DNA from: Hyphomicrobiales bacterium
GTDB taxonomy: Bacteria; Pseudomonadota; Alphaproteobacteria; Rhizobiales; Rhizobiaceae
Assembly: GCA_900466875.1 (NCBI GenBank)
Contig: UBNQ01000036.1
Coordinates: 37,593-101,592, forward strand
Length of the DNA: 64,000 nt
Direction of reading: 5' to 3'
The position numbers and the translations under genes were made by a program. The notes below the pieces were generated by a model, which worked only from the letters and a program-made list of their open reading frames with translations, ran no database searches and was not told the DNA's origin. Positions 44,822 through 52,392 of this stretch are shown piece after piece (position 1 is the stretch's first letter; each line of letters opens with the position of its first letter).

Positions 44822-44945
44822 GGGTATTCGCAAGCGATGCTTTCCGCCCGTCAGTGGCCAATGACGGGGAGAAAGCAGTCCTTTCCTCGTTTTGCCGCAT
44901 TTCGTGGTAAGGAAGTGCGACCATCTAGGACGGGAAACGATTCGA

Positions 44946-45602
44946 ATGCTCAAGAAATTTGCCATCGTCGCGCTGGCCGCGACCTTCCTTTCTGCCTGCA
45001 CCACGACCGACCCGTATACGGGGGAGCAGAAGGTTTCCAACACTGCTGGCGGTGCCGCGATCGGTGCCGGTATCGGCGCACTCGGCGGCCTCGTCATCGG
45101 CGGCGGCAACAAGGGCCGCAATGCCTTGATCGGTGCTGCAATCGGCGGTCTCGCCGGCGGCGCGATCGGCAATTACATGGACCGTCAGGAATCCGAACTG
45201 CGCCAGCAGCTTCAGGGAACCGGCGTTTCCGTGACCCGTCAGGGCGATCGCATCATCCTCAACATGCCGTCCAACATCACTTTTGCCACCGACCAGGATC
45301 AGGTCATCCCGCCATTCTACCAGACGCTCGATTCCGTCGCGATCGTGCTCAACAAGTTCGGCAAGACCTATATCGACGTCAACGGCCACACCGATTCGAC
45401 CGGCAGCCTGCAGCATAACCAGGGCCTGTCGGAACGCCGTGCGGCTTCCGTTGCCAATTATCTCGGTGGCCGCGGCGTCGATCAGCGCCGCATCTCGACC
45501 ATGGGCTTCGGTCCGTCGCAGCCGGTTGCTTCCAACGCAACGCCCGATGGTCGCGCGCAGAACCGCCGCGTCGAAGTGGCGATCGCTCCGATCCAGCAGT
45601 AA
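44946..45602 (+). CDS. OmpA-family lipoprotein (YiaD-like)
   Basis: 218 residues. Lipobox LSAC with the lipidated Cys about residue 18 (LKKFAIVALAATFLSAC). A glycine-zipper membrane segment (GGAAIGAGIGALGGLVIGGG and AAIGGLAGGAIGNYMD) follows, then a C-terminal OmpA-like peptidoglycan-binding domain with YIDVNGHTDSTGS and the NQGLSERRAASVANYL helix, ending NRRVEVAI. It should sit in the outer membrane and hold the wall. The upstream part of the frame before this ATG lacks any signal. It ends at a strong terminator. Confidence 0.9.
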   Translation: MLKKFAIVALAATFLSACTTTDPYTGEQKVSNTAGGAAIGAGIGALGGLVIGGGNKGRNALIGAAIGGLAGGAIGNYMDRQESELRQQLQGTGVSVTRQGDRIILNMPSNITFATDQDQVIPPFYQTLDSVAIVLNKFGKTYIDVNGHTDSTGSLQHNQGLSERRAASVANYLGGRGVDQRRISTMGFGPSQPVASNATPDGRAQNRRVEVAIAPIQQ

Positions 45603-45607
45603 AAAAC

Positions 45608-45644
45608 AAACCCACCGTCGGCTCTTCACGCTGACGGTGGGTTT
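45608..45644. terminator. Bidirectional terminator between the OmpA lipoprotein gene and ispA
   Basis: A 12-bp perfect stem AAACCCACCGTC / GACGGTGGGTTT with a 13-nt loop, lying between two convergent genes; T-rich on both strands. Confidence 0.88.
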
Positions 45645-45673
45645 TCAAAGTTCCGGGGCAGGATTGCTTCGGT

Positions 45674-46597
45674 CTAGCTCTGGCGATTGGCGACGAAACG
45701 CGCCGCCTGCTGCAATGTCTTTGCTTTCTCGCCATAGGGCGAGAGTAGATCTACGGCCTCGGTCGTCAGCGCATTCAGCGTCTTTTCAGCCCATTCCATT
45801 CCGTGCAGTCCAACCAGCGTGCCCTTGCCGCGTCCGGCATCCTTGCCGGCTGCCTTGCCGAGCGTTGCCGCATCGGAGGTGACGTCGAGAAGATCGTCGG
45901 CGAGCTGAAAGGCGAGGCCGATCTTCTCGCCGAAAAGCCTCATACGCTTGCGGTCGTCATCGGTCGCTCCGGCAATGATCGGTCCCGCTTCGCAGGCGAA
46001 GCGCAGCAGCGCGCCGGTCTTCATCGCCTGCAGGGTGCGAATTCCGGCTTCATCGGGTGCCTTTTTCTCGGCTGCCAGATCGAGCGCTTGTCCGCCGGCC
46101 ATGCCGCCGACACCTGCGGCGCGGGCCAGCGCCGAAACCAGCTGTACCTTGCGGTCGGCCGCAAGCTCTGTTTGCGATGCGGAGATGATGTCGAAAGCAT
46201 AGGTCAGCAGGCTGTCGCCGGCGAGGATCGCGACGGCTTCGTCGAAGGCCTTGTGCACCGTCGGCTGGCCGCGGCGCAGGTCGTCGTCGTCCATGGCGGG
46301 CAGATCATCGTGGATCAGCGAATAACAATGCAGGCATTCCAGTGCGGCGCCGATGCGCAATGCCGTCTCGTGGTGGCCGCCGAAAAGAGCCGCACTTTCG
46401 ACGACGAGGAAGGGGCGCAACCGCTTGCCGCCGTTCAGCGTTCCATGGCGCATGGCGGCCAGGAGATTGTCCGGCCGGGCAATTTCGTCATCCAGCGTCT
46501 GCGGTGAAAGCAGGCGCATCAACAAGGCTTCCGTCTCGACGGCGCTCTGCTTCAGCCGGGTCTCGAAATGGGTCTGATCGGCGGGCTCTGTGCTCAT
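45674..46597 (-). CDS. ispA: Short-chain polyprenyl (farnesyl/geranylgeranyl) diphosphate synthase
   Basis: 307 residues. The first aspartate-rich motif is DDLPAMDDDDLRRG, and the second is QLADDLLDVTSD. The GGKRLRP substrate-binding motif and HCYSLIHDD are present. The enzyme condenses IPP with DMAPP/GPP to farnesyl or geranylgeranyl diphosphate for ubiquinone and undecaprenol. ATG 46597 (STEPADQTHF) is favoured; an open stretch of 16 codons upstream is not conserved. Chain length cannot be settled by eye. It is divergent from mtgA. Confidence 0.9.
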   Translation of the reverse strand: MSTEPADQTHFETRLKQSAVETEALLMRLLSPQTLDDEIARPDNLLAAMRHGTLNGGKRLRPFLVVESAALFGGHHETALRIGAALECLHCYSLIHDDLPAMDDDDLRRGQPTVHKAFDEAVAILAGDSLLTYAFDIISASQTELAADRKVQLVSALARAAGVGGMAGGQALDLAAEKKAPDEAGIRTLQAMKTGALLRFACEAGPIIAGATDDDRKRMRLFGEKIGLAFQLADDLLDVTSDAATLGKAAGKDAGRGKGTLVGLHGMEWAEKTLNALTTEAVDLLSPYGEKAKTLQQAARFVANRQS

Positions 46598-46782
46598 GGC
46601 CGCTGTGTTGCATGTCGCCAAAGCGCTGGCAACGGGATTTACCACCCCACAGGAAGTTTAACGCGGGAGACTCGTCACACGCGGCCATACTGGCTATGAA
46701 ACAGAGGGTTGCTTATCGAGGCTGTTGGGGACTTCGTTTGGACATCACGCCAGATCGACAGACTGAGGAAGAGGAATCCGCC

Positions 46783-47484
46783 ATGCCGCGACGGCAAAAG
46801 GCGGGGTCGCTTTCGCGTGTCGCAAAGCGCGTGGTTCTGGTACTGGCTGCGCTTCTGATCCTGCCCTATCTGCTCATTCCCGTTTACGCCCTGCCGTTTA
46901 CCCGGCCGGTTTCGACGCTGATGCTGTCGGAACTGTTTCTCCTGCGCGGTTACGACCGTCGCTGGAAGGATATCGACGAGATATCCCCCAATCTCGTGCG
47001 CGCCGTGATGATGTCGGAGGACGGGCAGTTCTGCTTCCATGGCGGGGTCGACTGGCGGCAGATGCGCGGCGTGGTGCAGGATGCGCTCGATGGCGAGGCG
47101 ACCCGTGGCGCCAGCACCATCTCGATGCAGACGGCCAAGAACCTGTTCCTGTGGAACGGCCGCTTCTTCGTCCGCAAGGTGCTGGAACTGCCGCTCGCGG
47201 TTGCCGCCGATACCCTATGGACGAAACGGCGGATGCTGGAGATCTATCTCAACGTTGCCGAATGGGGGCCGGGCATCTATGGCGCTGAAGCGGCGGCACA
47301 ACATTATTTCAAGGTGAGCGCCTCGAAACTCAGCGCCAGCCAGTCCGCGCTTCTTGCGGTCGCGCTGCCCAATCCCTTCACCCGTGTCGCCAGCAAGCCG
47401 GGGCGCGGCATGCGTCGCCTTGCGGCGCTGATCGATCGCCGCGCTAGAAATTCCGGCGAATATATCAAATGTATTTATGACTAG
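46783..47484 (+). CDS. mtgA: Monofunctional peptidoglycan glycosyltransferase MtgA
   Basis: 233 residues. One N-terminal membrane anchor (RVVLVLAALLILPYLLIPVY) is followed by a GT51 domain with SEDGQFCFHGGVDW (catalytic Glu), GASTISMQTAKNLFLW, RMLEIYLNVAEWGPGIYG and the QSALLAVALPNP motif. It polymerises lipid II into glycan strands in the periplasm without transpeptidase activity. ATG 46783 has GAGGAA upstream; an ATG 29 codons earlier (46696) is possible. The longer open frame reaching into ispA is ignored. Confidence 0.93.
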   Translation: MPRRQKAGSLSRVAKRVVLVLAALLILPYLLIPVYALPFTRPVSTLMLSELFLLRGYDRRWKDIDEISPNLVRAVMMSEDGQFCFHGGVDWRQMRGVVQDALDGEATRGASTISMQTAKNLFLWNGRFFVRKVLELPLAVAADTLWTKRRMLEIYLNVAEWGPGIYGAEAAAQHYFKVSASKLSASQSALLAVALPNPFTRVASKPGRGMRRLAALIDRRARNSGEYIKCIYD

Positions 47485-47552
47485 GTTCTCGCCTTTTCAT
47501 TGGAGGCCCGTTGCCCGCGCCTGTAGCTTGGCGAAAAAGCCGGAGGCCATCG

Positions 47553-48212
47553 ATGACTGAGCTCACCCTTTATATTGCCAACAAGAACTATTCGTCCTGG
47601 TCGTTCCGGCCGTGGATCGCGCTGACTGCGGCGGGTGTGCCGTTTCGCGAAGTGCTGATCCCCTTCGATGATGACGGGGGAAATCCGAAGTTCCGGGAAA
47701 TCTCGCCGACAGGCCGGGTGCCGTCGCTGCATCACGGTGCGTTTCGCGTATGGGAATCTCTGGCGATCATTGAATATGCGGCCGAGCTTTTCCCGGAGAA
47801 GGCTGTCTGGCCCAAGGAGGCTGCCGACCGCGCCGTGGCGCGCTCCGTCTCGATGGAAATGCTGTCCGGCTTCCGATCGTTGCGCAATGCCTGCCCGATG
47901 AACCTTCGCCGGCCGAAGCGCAGGCTCGACCTGCCGACGGATGTGCAGGCTGGCGTCGATGCCGATGTGGCGCGGATCTCGGCGATCTGGACGGAATTGA
48001 CGGCGCGCTCCGGCGGGCCTTATCTGTTCGGTGAGTTTTCAGGAGCGGACGCGATGTTTGCGCCTGTCGTCAACCGGTTCGAGGCCTATGATCTGGTGAC
48101 CGACAAGGCCGTGCTTGCCTATATGGCGGCGATGAAGGCGCATCCGGCCTGGAAGGCGTGGGAAACGGCGGCGCTTGCCGAGACCTGGATCGTGCCTGCG
48201 GACGAGGCGTGA
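47553..48212 (+). CDS. Glutathione S-transferase family protein
   Basis: 219 residues. The N-terminal thioredoxin-like domain starts LTLYIANKNYSSWSFRPWIAL, with the active-site Ser in the SSWS region, and SPTGRVPSLHHG with the cis-Pro, then WESLAIIEYAAELFP (glutathione-gamma-Glu contact). The helical C-terminal domain has GEFSGADAMFAPVVNRF. Members conjugate or reduce xenobiotics with glutathione; substrate unknown. ATG 47553 is used because the protein then starts at the first beta strand. Confidence 0.87.
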   Translation: MTELTLYIANKNYSSWSFRPWIALTAAGVPFREVLIPFDDDGGNPKFREISPTGRVPSLHHGAFRVWESLAIIEYAAELFPEKAVWPKEAADRAVARSVSMEMLSGFRSLRNACPMNLRRPKRRLDLPTDVQAGVDADVARISAIWTELTARSGGPYLFGEFSGADAMFAPVVNRFEAYDLVTDKAVLAYMAAMKAHPAWKAWETAALAETWIVPADEA

Positions 48213-48327
48213 CAGCCCCAATTCGGATGATGCGACGTCTGAGCGAAAAAATATCGGTGGGGACTGGTCAAAGCCCTGACCGGCATGTATAAGCCAGCCA
48301 AATTTCCGAGATCGAGACGTGACGGGT

Positions 48328-48348
48328 TCGGCCTCACAGAGGCCGAAT
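48328..48348 (+). promoter_or_regulatory. Hairpin in the rpmF leader
   Basis: A perfect 8-bp stem TTCGGCCT / AGGCCGAA with a 5-nt loop ends 31 bases before the rpmF start. No T-run follows, so it is not a terminator. It could be a leader element for L32 control, or the end of the preceding transcription unit. Confidence 0.45.
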
Positions 48349-48379
48349 ATGGCGTTTTGCACGAAGTGGAGTAACACAA

Positions 48380-48565
48380 ATGGCAGTACCAAAAAGAAAA
48401 GTTAGCCGATCCAAGCGCGGTATGCGCCGCTCCGCAGACGCGCTGGCTACCCCGACGTTCGTCGAGGACAAGAACTCCGGCGAACTTCGCCGTCCGCACC
48501 ACATCGACCTGAAGACCGGCATGTACCGTGGTCGCCAGGTTCTGACGCCGAAGGAAAGCGCATAA
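48380..48565 (+). CDS. rpmF: 50S ribosomal protein L32
   Basis: 61 residues, beginning AVPKRKVSRSKRGMRRSADA, a textbook bL32. Basic throughout. As usual in alphaproteobacteria it lacks the zinc-binding cysteines, ending with RPHHIDLKTGMYRGRQVL. GGAG precedes the ATG. It has its own terminator. Confidence 0.98.
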   Translation: MAVPKRKVSRSKRGMRRSADALATPTFVEDKNSGELRRPHHIDLKTGMYRGRQVLTPKESA

Positions 48566-48590
48566 GCGTTTTCTTTTGAGCAATCACTTT

Positions 48591-48614
48591 AAAGCCCGGT
48601 TTTGACCGGGCTTT
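48591..48614. terminator. Terminator between rpmF and phaR
   Basis: A 10-bp stem AAAGCCCGGT / ACCGGGCTTT with a 4-nt loop followed by TTTTG, 25 bases after rpmF. phaR converges from the right, and the A-tract on the left arm makes it usable on both strands. Confidence 0.9.
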
Positions 48615-48652
48615 TTTGTTGCGCTGCTTTCTGATTTTTCGACGTTGAGGCG

Positions 48653-49234
48653 TCAGGCCCCGAGGCTGTCCAGCCGGCTTTGCAGATTGCGCAACTGTTC
48701 CTTCAACTCATCGATATCCCGTGCTTCCGCCTTCTTTGGCGCAGGGCTTGCCGGGGTTGAAGAATAGGGCGCAAACATCTGCATGGCCTGGCGGAACATT
48801 TCGGTGTTGCGGCGCACCTGATCCTCCATCATCTGCATGGGGGCCTGGAAATTCTTGGCCAACGGTGTTTCACCGAAAGCGCGTGTCATCTGCTCGCGCA
48901 TCTGTACCTGCTGCTCGGTGAAAGCATGCATCGATTGCTCAAGAAAGGTCGGCACGACCATCTGCATCTGGTCGCCGTAAAAGGAAATGAGCTGGCGCAG
49001 GAAGGAAACGGGTAACAGCGTGTTTCCGGTCTTCGATTCCTGCTCGAAGATGATCTGCGTCAGGACGGAATGGGTGATGTCTTCGCCGGTCTTGGCATCC
49101 TGCACCGCAAAAACTTCACCCTTCTTCACCATCTTGGCGAGATCCTCCAGGGTGACATAGGTGCTGGTACCGGTGTTATACAACCTCCGGTTGGCGTATT
49201 TCTTGATTACAGTCTCGCCTTCGGCTTTCGCCAT
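48653..49234 (-). CDS. phaR: Polyhydroxyalkanoate synthesis repressor PhaR
   Basis: 193 residues. N-terminal PHB accumulation regulator DNA-binding domain (VIKKYANRRLYNTGTSTYVTL, then LEDLAKMVKKGEVF), followed by the PHB_acc domain (LLPVSFLRQLISFYGDQMQM) and a Met/Gln-rich coiled-coil C-terminus (QMREQMTRAF, DELKEQLRNLQSRL). It senses PHB and represses phasin and related genes; it is called AniA in S. meliloti. ATG 49234 follows GGGAGG; the longer frame into phaA on the opposite strand is a shadow. Divergent from phaAB. Confidence 0.93.
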   Translation of the reverse strand: MAKAEGETVIKKYANRRLYNTGTSTYVTLEDLAKMVKKGEVFAVQDAKTGEDITHSVLTQIIFEQESKTGNTLLPVSFLRQLISFYGDQMQMVVPTFLEQSMHAFTEQQVQMREQMTRAFGETPLAKNFQAPMQMMEDQVRRNTEMFRQAMQMFAPYSSTPASPAPKKAEARDIDELKEQLRNLQSRLDSLGA

Positions 49235-49457
49235 AGCTTTGCCTCCCACAGCATCGAGCTTATGATTTTTAGGGCAAACGCCCTTCTCCCAATCCGAAAT
49301 GTAAGCCCAAACCATGCTGTGAGACAATGTTTTTGTGCGGCGCGACGAAAATCGTGTTGCGCAGCAAATTGTATCAAAGCGGTCGTTCCCTGCGCCCATT
49401 TGACACCTCGACCGAGCTTTGCCAGTGTCCCGCCAACATTCTTGCCGGAGGAAACAT

Positions 49458-50639
49458 ATGCCCAATCCCTCGATCGTGATCGCTGCCGCGGGTCGCACCG
49501 CTGTCGGCTCCTTCAATGGCGCCTTTGCCAGCGTTCCCGCGCATGAGCTTGGCGCCGTGGCCATCGCCGGGGTGCTGGCGCGTGCTGGCGTCGAGGCGGG
49601 TGACGTGGATGAAGTTATCCTCGGCCAGGTCCTGCCCGCAGGCGAGGGGCAGAACCCGGCACGGCAGGCCGCCATGAAGGCAGGGGTACCGCAGGAGGCG
49701 ACCGCCTGGGGGCTCAACCAGCTCTGCGGCTCGGGTCTGCGTGCGGTTGCGCTCGGCATGCAGCAGATTGCGCTCGGCGATGCGAGGATCATCGTCGCCG
49801 GCGGCCAGGAATCGATGTCCATGGCACCGCATTGCGCCCATCTTCGCGGTGGCGTGAAGATGGGTGACTTCAAGATGGTCGATACGATGCTGAAGGATGG
49901 CCTGACCGACGCGTTTTATGGCTATCACATGGGGATCACGGCGGAAAACATTGCCCGCCAGTGGCAGCTTTCCCGCGATGACCAGGATCAGTACGCCGTA
50001 TCCTCGCAGAACAAGGCCGAGGCCGCGCAAGCGGCCGGACGGTTTGCCGACGAAATCCTGCCTTTCGTGATCAAAGGGCGCAAGGGCGACGTTACGGTCG
50101 ATCAGGACGAATATATCCGCGCCGGCGCCACGCTTGAGATGATGGCGAAGCTGCGTCCCGCCTTTGACAAGGATGGAACCGTGACGGCCGGAAATGCATC
50201 CGGGATCAATGACGGGGCTGCCGCGGTCGTACTGATGACGGAAGAGGAGGCCGCTCGCCGTGGTATAGAGCCGCTTGCCCGCATCGCTTCCTGGGCGACG
50301 GCGGGTGTCGATCCGCAGATCATGGGCACGGGACCGATCCCCGCATCACGCAAGGCGCTGGAAAAAGCGGGCTGGAAGGTGACGGATCTCGATCTGATCG
50401 AAGCGAACGAAGCATTTGCAGCACAGAGCTGCGCGGTCGTGCGCGATCTCGGCCTCGATCCATCGATCGTCAACGTCAATGGCGGGGCAATCGCCATCGG
50501 TCATCCGATCGGTGCATCCGGCGCCCGTATTCTCAACACTTTGTTGTTCGAGATGAAGCGACGGGGATCGTCCAGGGGACTGGCGACGCTGTGCATCGGT
50601 GGCGGCATGGGTGTCGCCATGTGCCTGGAACGTCCTTGA
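49458..50639 (+). CDS. phaA: Acetyl-CoA acetyltransferase (beta-ketothiolase)
   Basis: 393 residues. Condenses two acetyl-CoA to acetoacetyl-CoA, the first step of PHB synthesis. The nucleophilic Cys90 is in NQLCGSGLRAV, the GGQESMSMAPH loop is present, and the C-terminal catalytic His (NGGAIAIGHPIGASGAR) and Cys (LCIGGGMGVAM) are intact. ATG 49458 follows GAGGAAAC. phaB follows after 34 bases. Confidence 0.95.
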   Translation: MPNPSIVIAAAGRTAVGSFNGAFASVPAHELGAVAIAGVLARAGVEAGDVDEVILGQVLPAGEGQNPARQAAMKAGVPQEATAWGLNQLCGSGLRAVALGMQQIALGDARIIVAGGQESMSMAPHCAHLRGGVKMGDFKMVDTMLKDGLTDAFYGYHMGITAENIARQWQLSRDDQDQYAVSSQNKAEAAQAAGRFADEILPFVIKGRKGDVTVDQDEYIRAGATLEMMAKLRPAFDKDGTVTAGNASGINDGAAAVVLMTEEEAARRGIEPLARIASWATAGVDPQIMGTGPIPASRKALEKAGWKVTDLDLIEANEAFAAQSCAVVRDLGLDPSIVNVNGGAIAIGHPIGASGARILNTLLFEMKRRGSSRGLATLCIGGGMGVAMCLERP

Positions 50640-50673
50640 GCCTCAAGTCGGCTTTTAAAGAGAGGGAAGAATA

Positions 50674-51402
50674 ATGGGGCGGGTAGCACTCGTTTCGGGC
50701 GGTACGCGTGGCATTGGTGCTGCGGTTTCGATCGCGCTCAAGGCTGCCGGATATCGGGTTGCCGCGAGTTATCACGGCAATGACGAGCGGGCGGCGCAGT
50801 TTCACGACGCCACCGGCATTCCGGTGTTCAAGTGGGACGTGTCGGATTATGACGCCTGCGTTGCCGGCGTCGAGGCCGTCGAAAAGCAGCTCGGCCCAAT
50901 CGAAGTCCTCGTCAACAATGCCGGGATCGCGCGGGACAACATGTTCCACCGCATGACACCGCAGCAGTGGAACGAGGTGATCGGCACCAATCTTACCGGC
51001 CTGTTCAACATGACCCATCCCGTTTGGCCGGGTATGCGCGAGCGCGGTTTCGGCCGGATCATCAGCATATCCTCGATCAACGGACAAAAGGGCCAGTTGG
51101 GCCAGGCGAATTATGCAGCCGCCAAGGCGGGGGATCTGGGATTTACCAAGGCGCTGGCCCTTGAGGGAGCCGCTCGGAATATCACGGTCAATGCAATCTG
51201 CCCGGGTTATACCGAGACCGACATGGTGAAGGCCATTCCGCGCCAGGTGCTGGAGGAAAAGATTCTGCCGCAGATTCCGGTTGGTCGGCTCGGAATGCCT
51301 GAGGAAATCGCCCGCTGCGTGGTGTTTCTGGCGTCCGACGATGCCGGTTTCATCACCGGATCGACGCTCACCGCCAATGGCGGCCAGTATATGGCGGGCT
51401 GA
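50674..51402 (+). CDS. phaB: Acetoacetyl-CoA reductase
   Basis: 242 residues, short-chain dehydrogenase. NADPH site GGTRGIGAAV, NNAGIARDN, catalytic Ser in ISISSINGQKGQ, and YAAAKAG with catalytic Tyr and Lys. Reduces acetoacetyl-CoA to R-3-hydroxybutyryl-CoA for PHB synthase (phaC is not in this window). The RBS is AGAGAGGGAAG. Co-transcribed with phaA. Confidence 0.95.
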   Translation: MGRVALVSGGTRGIGAAVSIALKAAGYRVAASYHGNDERAAQFHDATGIPVFKWDVSDYDACVAGVEAVEKQLGPIEVLVNNAGIARDNMFHRMTPQQWNEVIGTNLTGLFNMTHPVWPGMRERGFGRIISISSINGQKGQLGQANYAAAKAGDLGFTKALALEGAARNITVNAICPGYTETDMVKAIPRQVLEEKILPQIPVGRLGMPEEIARCVVFLASDDAGFITGSTLTANGGQYMAG

Positions 51403-51410
51403 AAAGGTTA

Positions 51411-51440
51411 AGGCCGGAATCGACTTTTCGATTCCGGCCT
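51411..51440. terminator. Bidirectional terminator between phaB and glycine-zipper gene
   Basis: A 13-bp perfect stem AGGCCGGAATCGA / TCGATTCCGGCCT with a 4-nt loop in the gap of two convergent genes. The flanking T-tract is weak on the plus strand. Confidence 0.75.
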
Positions 51441-51466
51441 CGACAATTTCTCTCCAAGCTTAAAGC

Positions 51467-51721
51467 TTAGCGGCAACGTGCTTCGTAGTTGCGGCCATAA
51501 CGGTCGCGATAGACGCAGTAGCCGTTACGCTTCTGGGATTCGCCGATGGCTGCGCCGATCAGGCCACCGCCAACCGCGCCGACTGCGGCACCGCCCCAGC
51601 TGTTTGTCACGGCGCCGCCGATAAGCGCGCCGGATCCTGCACCGATGGCAGTCCCCTTCTCGGTAGACGTGCACGATGCGAGAGTGCCGACAAGCGCGGC
51701 GATCAGCATGATCTTCTTCAT
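51467..51721 (-). CDS. Small glycine-zipper lipoprotein
   Basis: 84 residues. Lipobox LASC with a short Sec/Lol signal (KKIMLIAALVGTLASC). A glycine-zipper pair follows (GTAIGAGSGALIGGAV and GAVGGGLIGAAIGE), then a basic cysteine-containing tail (NGYCVYRDRYGRNYEARC). It resembles the small 17-kDa-antigen-like/YMGG proteins of Rhizobiales. Outer-membrane location expected; function unknown. GGAAGG lies before the start. It is just downstream of the DUF3309 gene on the same strand. Confidence 0.8.
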   Translation of the reverse strand: MKKIMLIAALVGTLASCTSTEKGTAIGAGSGALIGGAVTNSWGGAAVGAVGGGLIGAAIGESQKRNGYCVYRDRYGRNYEARCR

Positions 51722-51753
51722 GACTCGGTTTCCTTCCCTTCCACGTTAATTAT

Positions 51754-51909
51754 TCAGATCCTGCCCATCAGCAGCAGGATGATGATGATCAGAACGACAA
51801 GACCCAAGCCCCCGGACGGACCGTAACCCCAGTTCCGGCTGTGACCCCAATTCGGCAAGGCGCCGATAAGGAGCAGAATGAGTATTACCAATAGGACCGT
51901 TCCAAGCAT
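51754..51909 (-). CDS. DUF3309 family small membrane protein
   Basis: 51 residues: two hydrophobic helices (LGTVLLVILILLLIGALP and GLVVLIIIILLLMGRI) joined by a conserved Trp/Gly loop (NWGHSRNWGYGPSGG). This matches the DUF3309 pattern. Function unknown; relatives are often stress-induced. The ATG follows CGGAGAT, and an open extension of 32 codons upstream lies across the promoter. An exact EcfG-type promoter sits 45 bases upstream, and the glycine-zipper lipoprotein may be co-transcribed. Confidence 0.8.
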   Translation of the reverse strand: MLGTVLLVILILLLIGALPNWGHSRNWGYGPSGGLGLVVLIIIILLLMGRI

Positions 51910-51954
51910 GGGTTTATCTCCGCTTTCCTGAAGCCAGGATGAATTTGCGATGAG

Positions 51955-51979
51955 AACGTGACCGGTGAACTTTTGTTCC
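51955..51979 (-). promoter_or_regulatory. EcfG/RpoE2-type stress promoter for the DUF3309 gene
   Basis: On the minus strand GGAAC (51979-51975), 16 bases, CGTT (51958-51955): exact match to the general stress sigma consensus. The distance of 45 bases from -10 to ATG is ideal. Confidence 0.75.
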
Positions 51980-52005
51980 ATCGGCGCGGAAGTACTTGTT
52001 CTCAC

Positions 52006-52392
52006 TCCTCGTTACCGGCTGTTAAAGCGCGTTGGGCGACACCATCGACGATGGAGGCGGCGATGATGAAATGTCGATTTGCCGCCATTGACTCTTCAGC
52101 CTTGGCGAGTCCTTCGGCTGATTCAGCCGGAAAACGTCCCGATATCCATGCCGGCACAATATAGTGTGGCCGCTAATGTCTGCATCCCTACATGTTGTGA
52201 GAACGGAAAGTGAATCGTCTAAGTCTTCGATTCGTCGCCGATTCGTTCGCGTTTGTTCCGAACCGTGTTTTCGAACCAGTTTTCAACCGCTGCAACCGTC
52301 TTTCTTCTTGCGTTTGTCTCGCTGCATCGCCATGTGTTGCGGGACTTCGGGCGGTCATTTGGCCTGTCGTTCGTTAGACGCGGAACTTCGCT
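52006..52392. other. Divergent intergenic region, DUF3309 / helicase
   Basis: About 390 bases with no credible gene. It includes a small perfect palindrome CCATCG-A-CGATGG near 52048-52060 and must hold the helicase promoter; TTGACT near 52089 is a possible -35 box but I cannot assign a -10. Confidence 0.45.

Noticed and set aside
46342..46782. Long N-terminal extension of mtgA overlapping ispA
   Set aside because: No homology-like features; a good start with GAGGAA exists at 46783 just before the membrane anchor.
49235..49873. N-terminal extension of phaR reaching into phaA
   Set aside because: ATG 49234 has a GGGAGG ribosome site and begins the family domain; the extension runs antisense to phaA.
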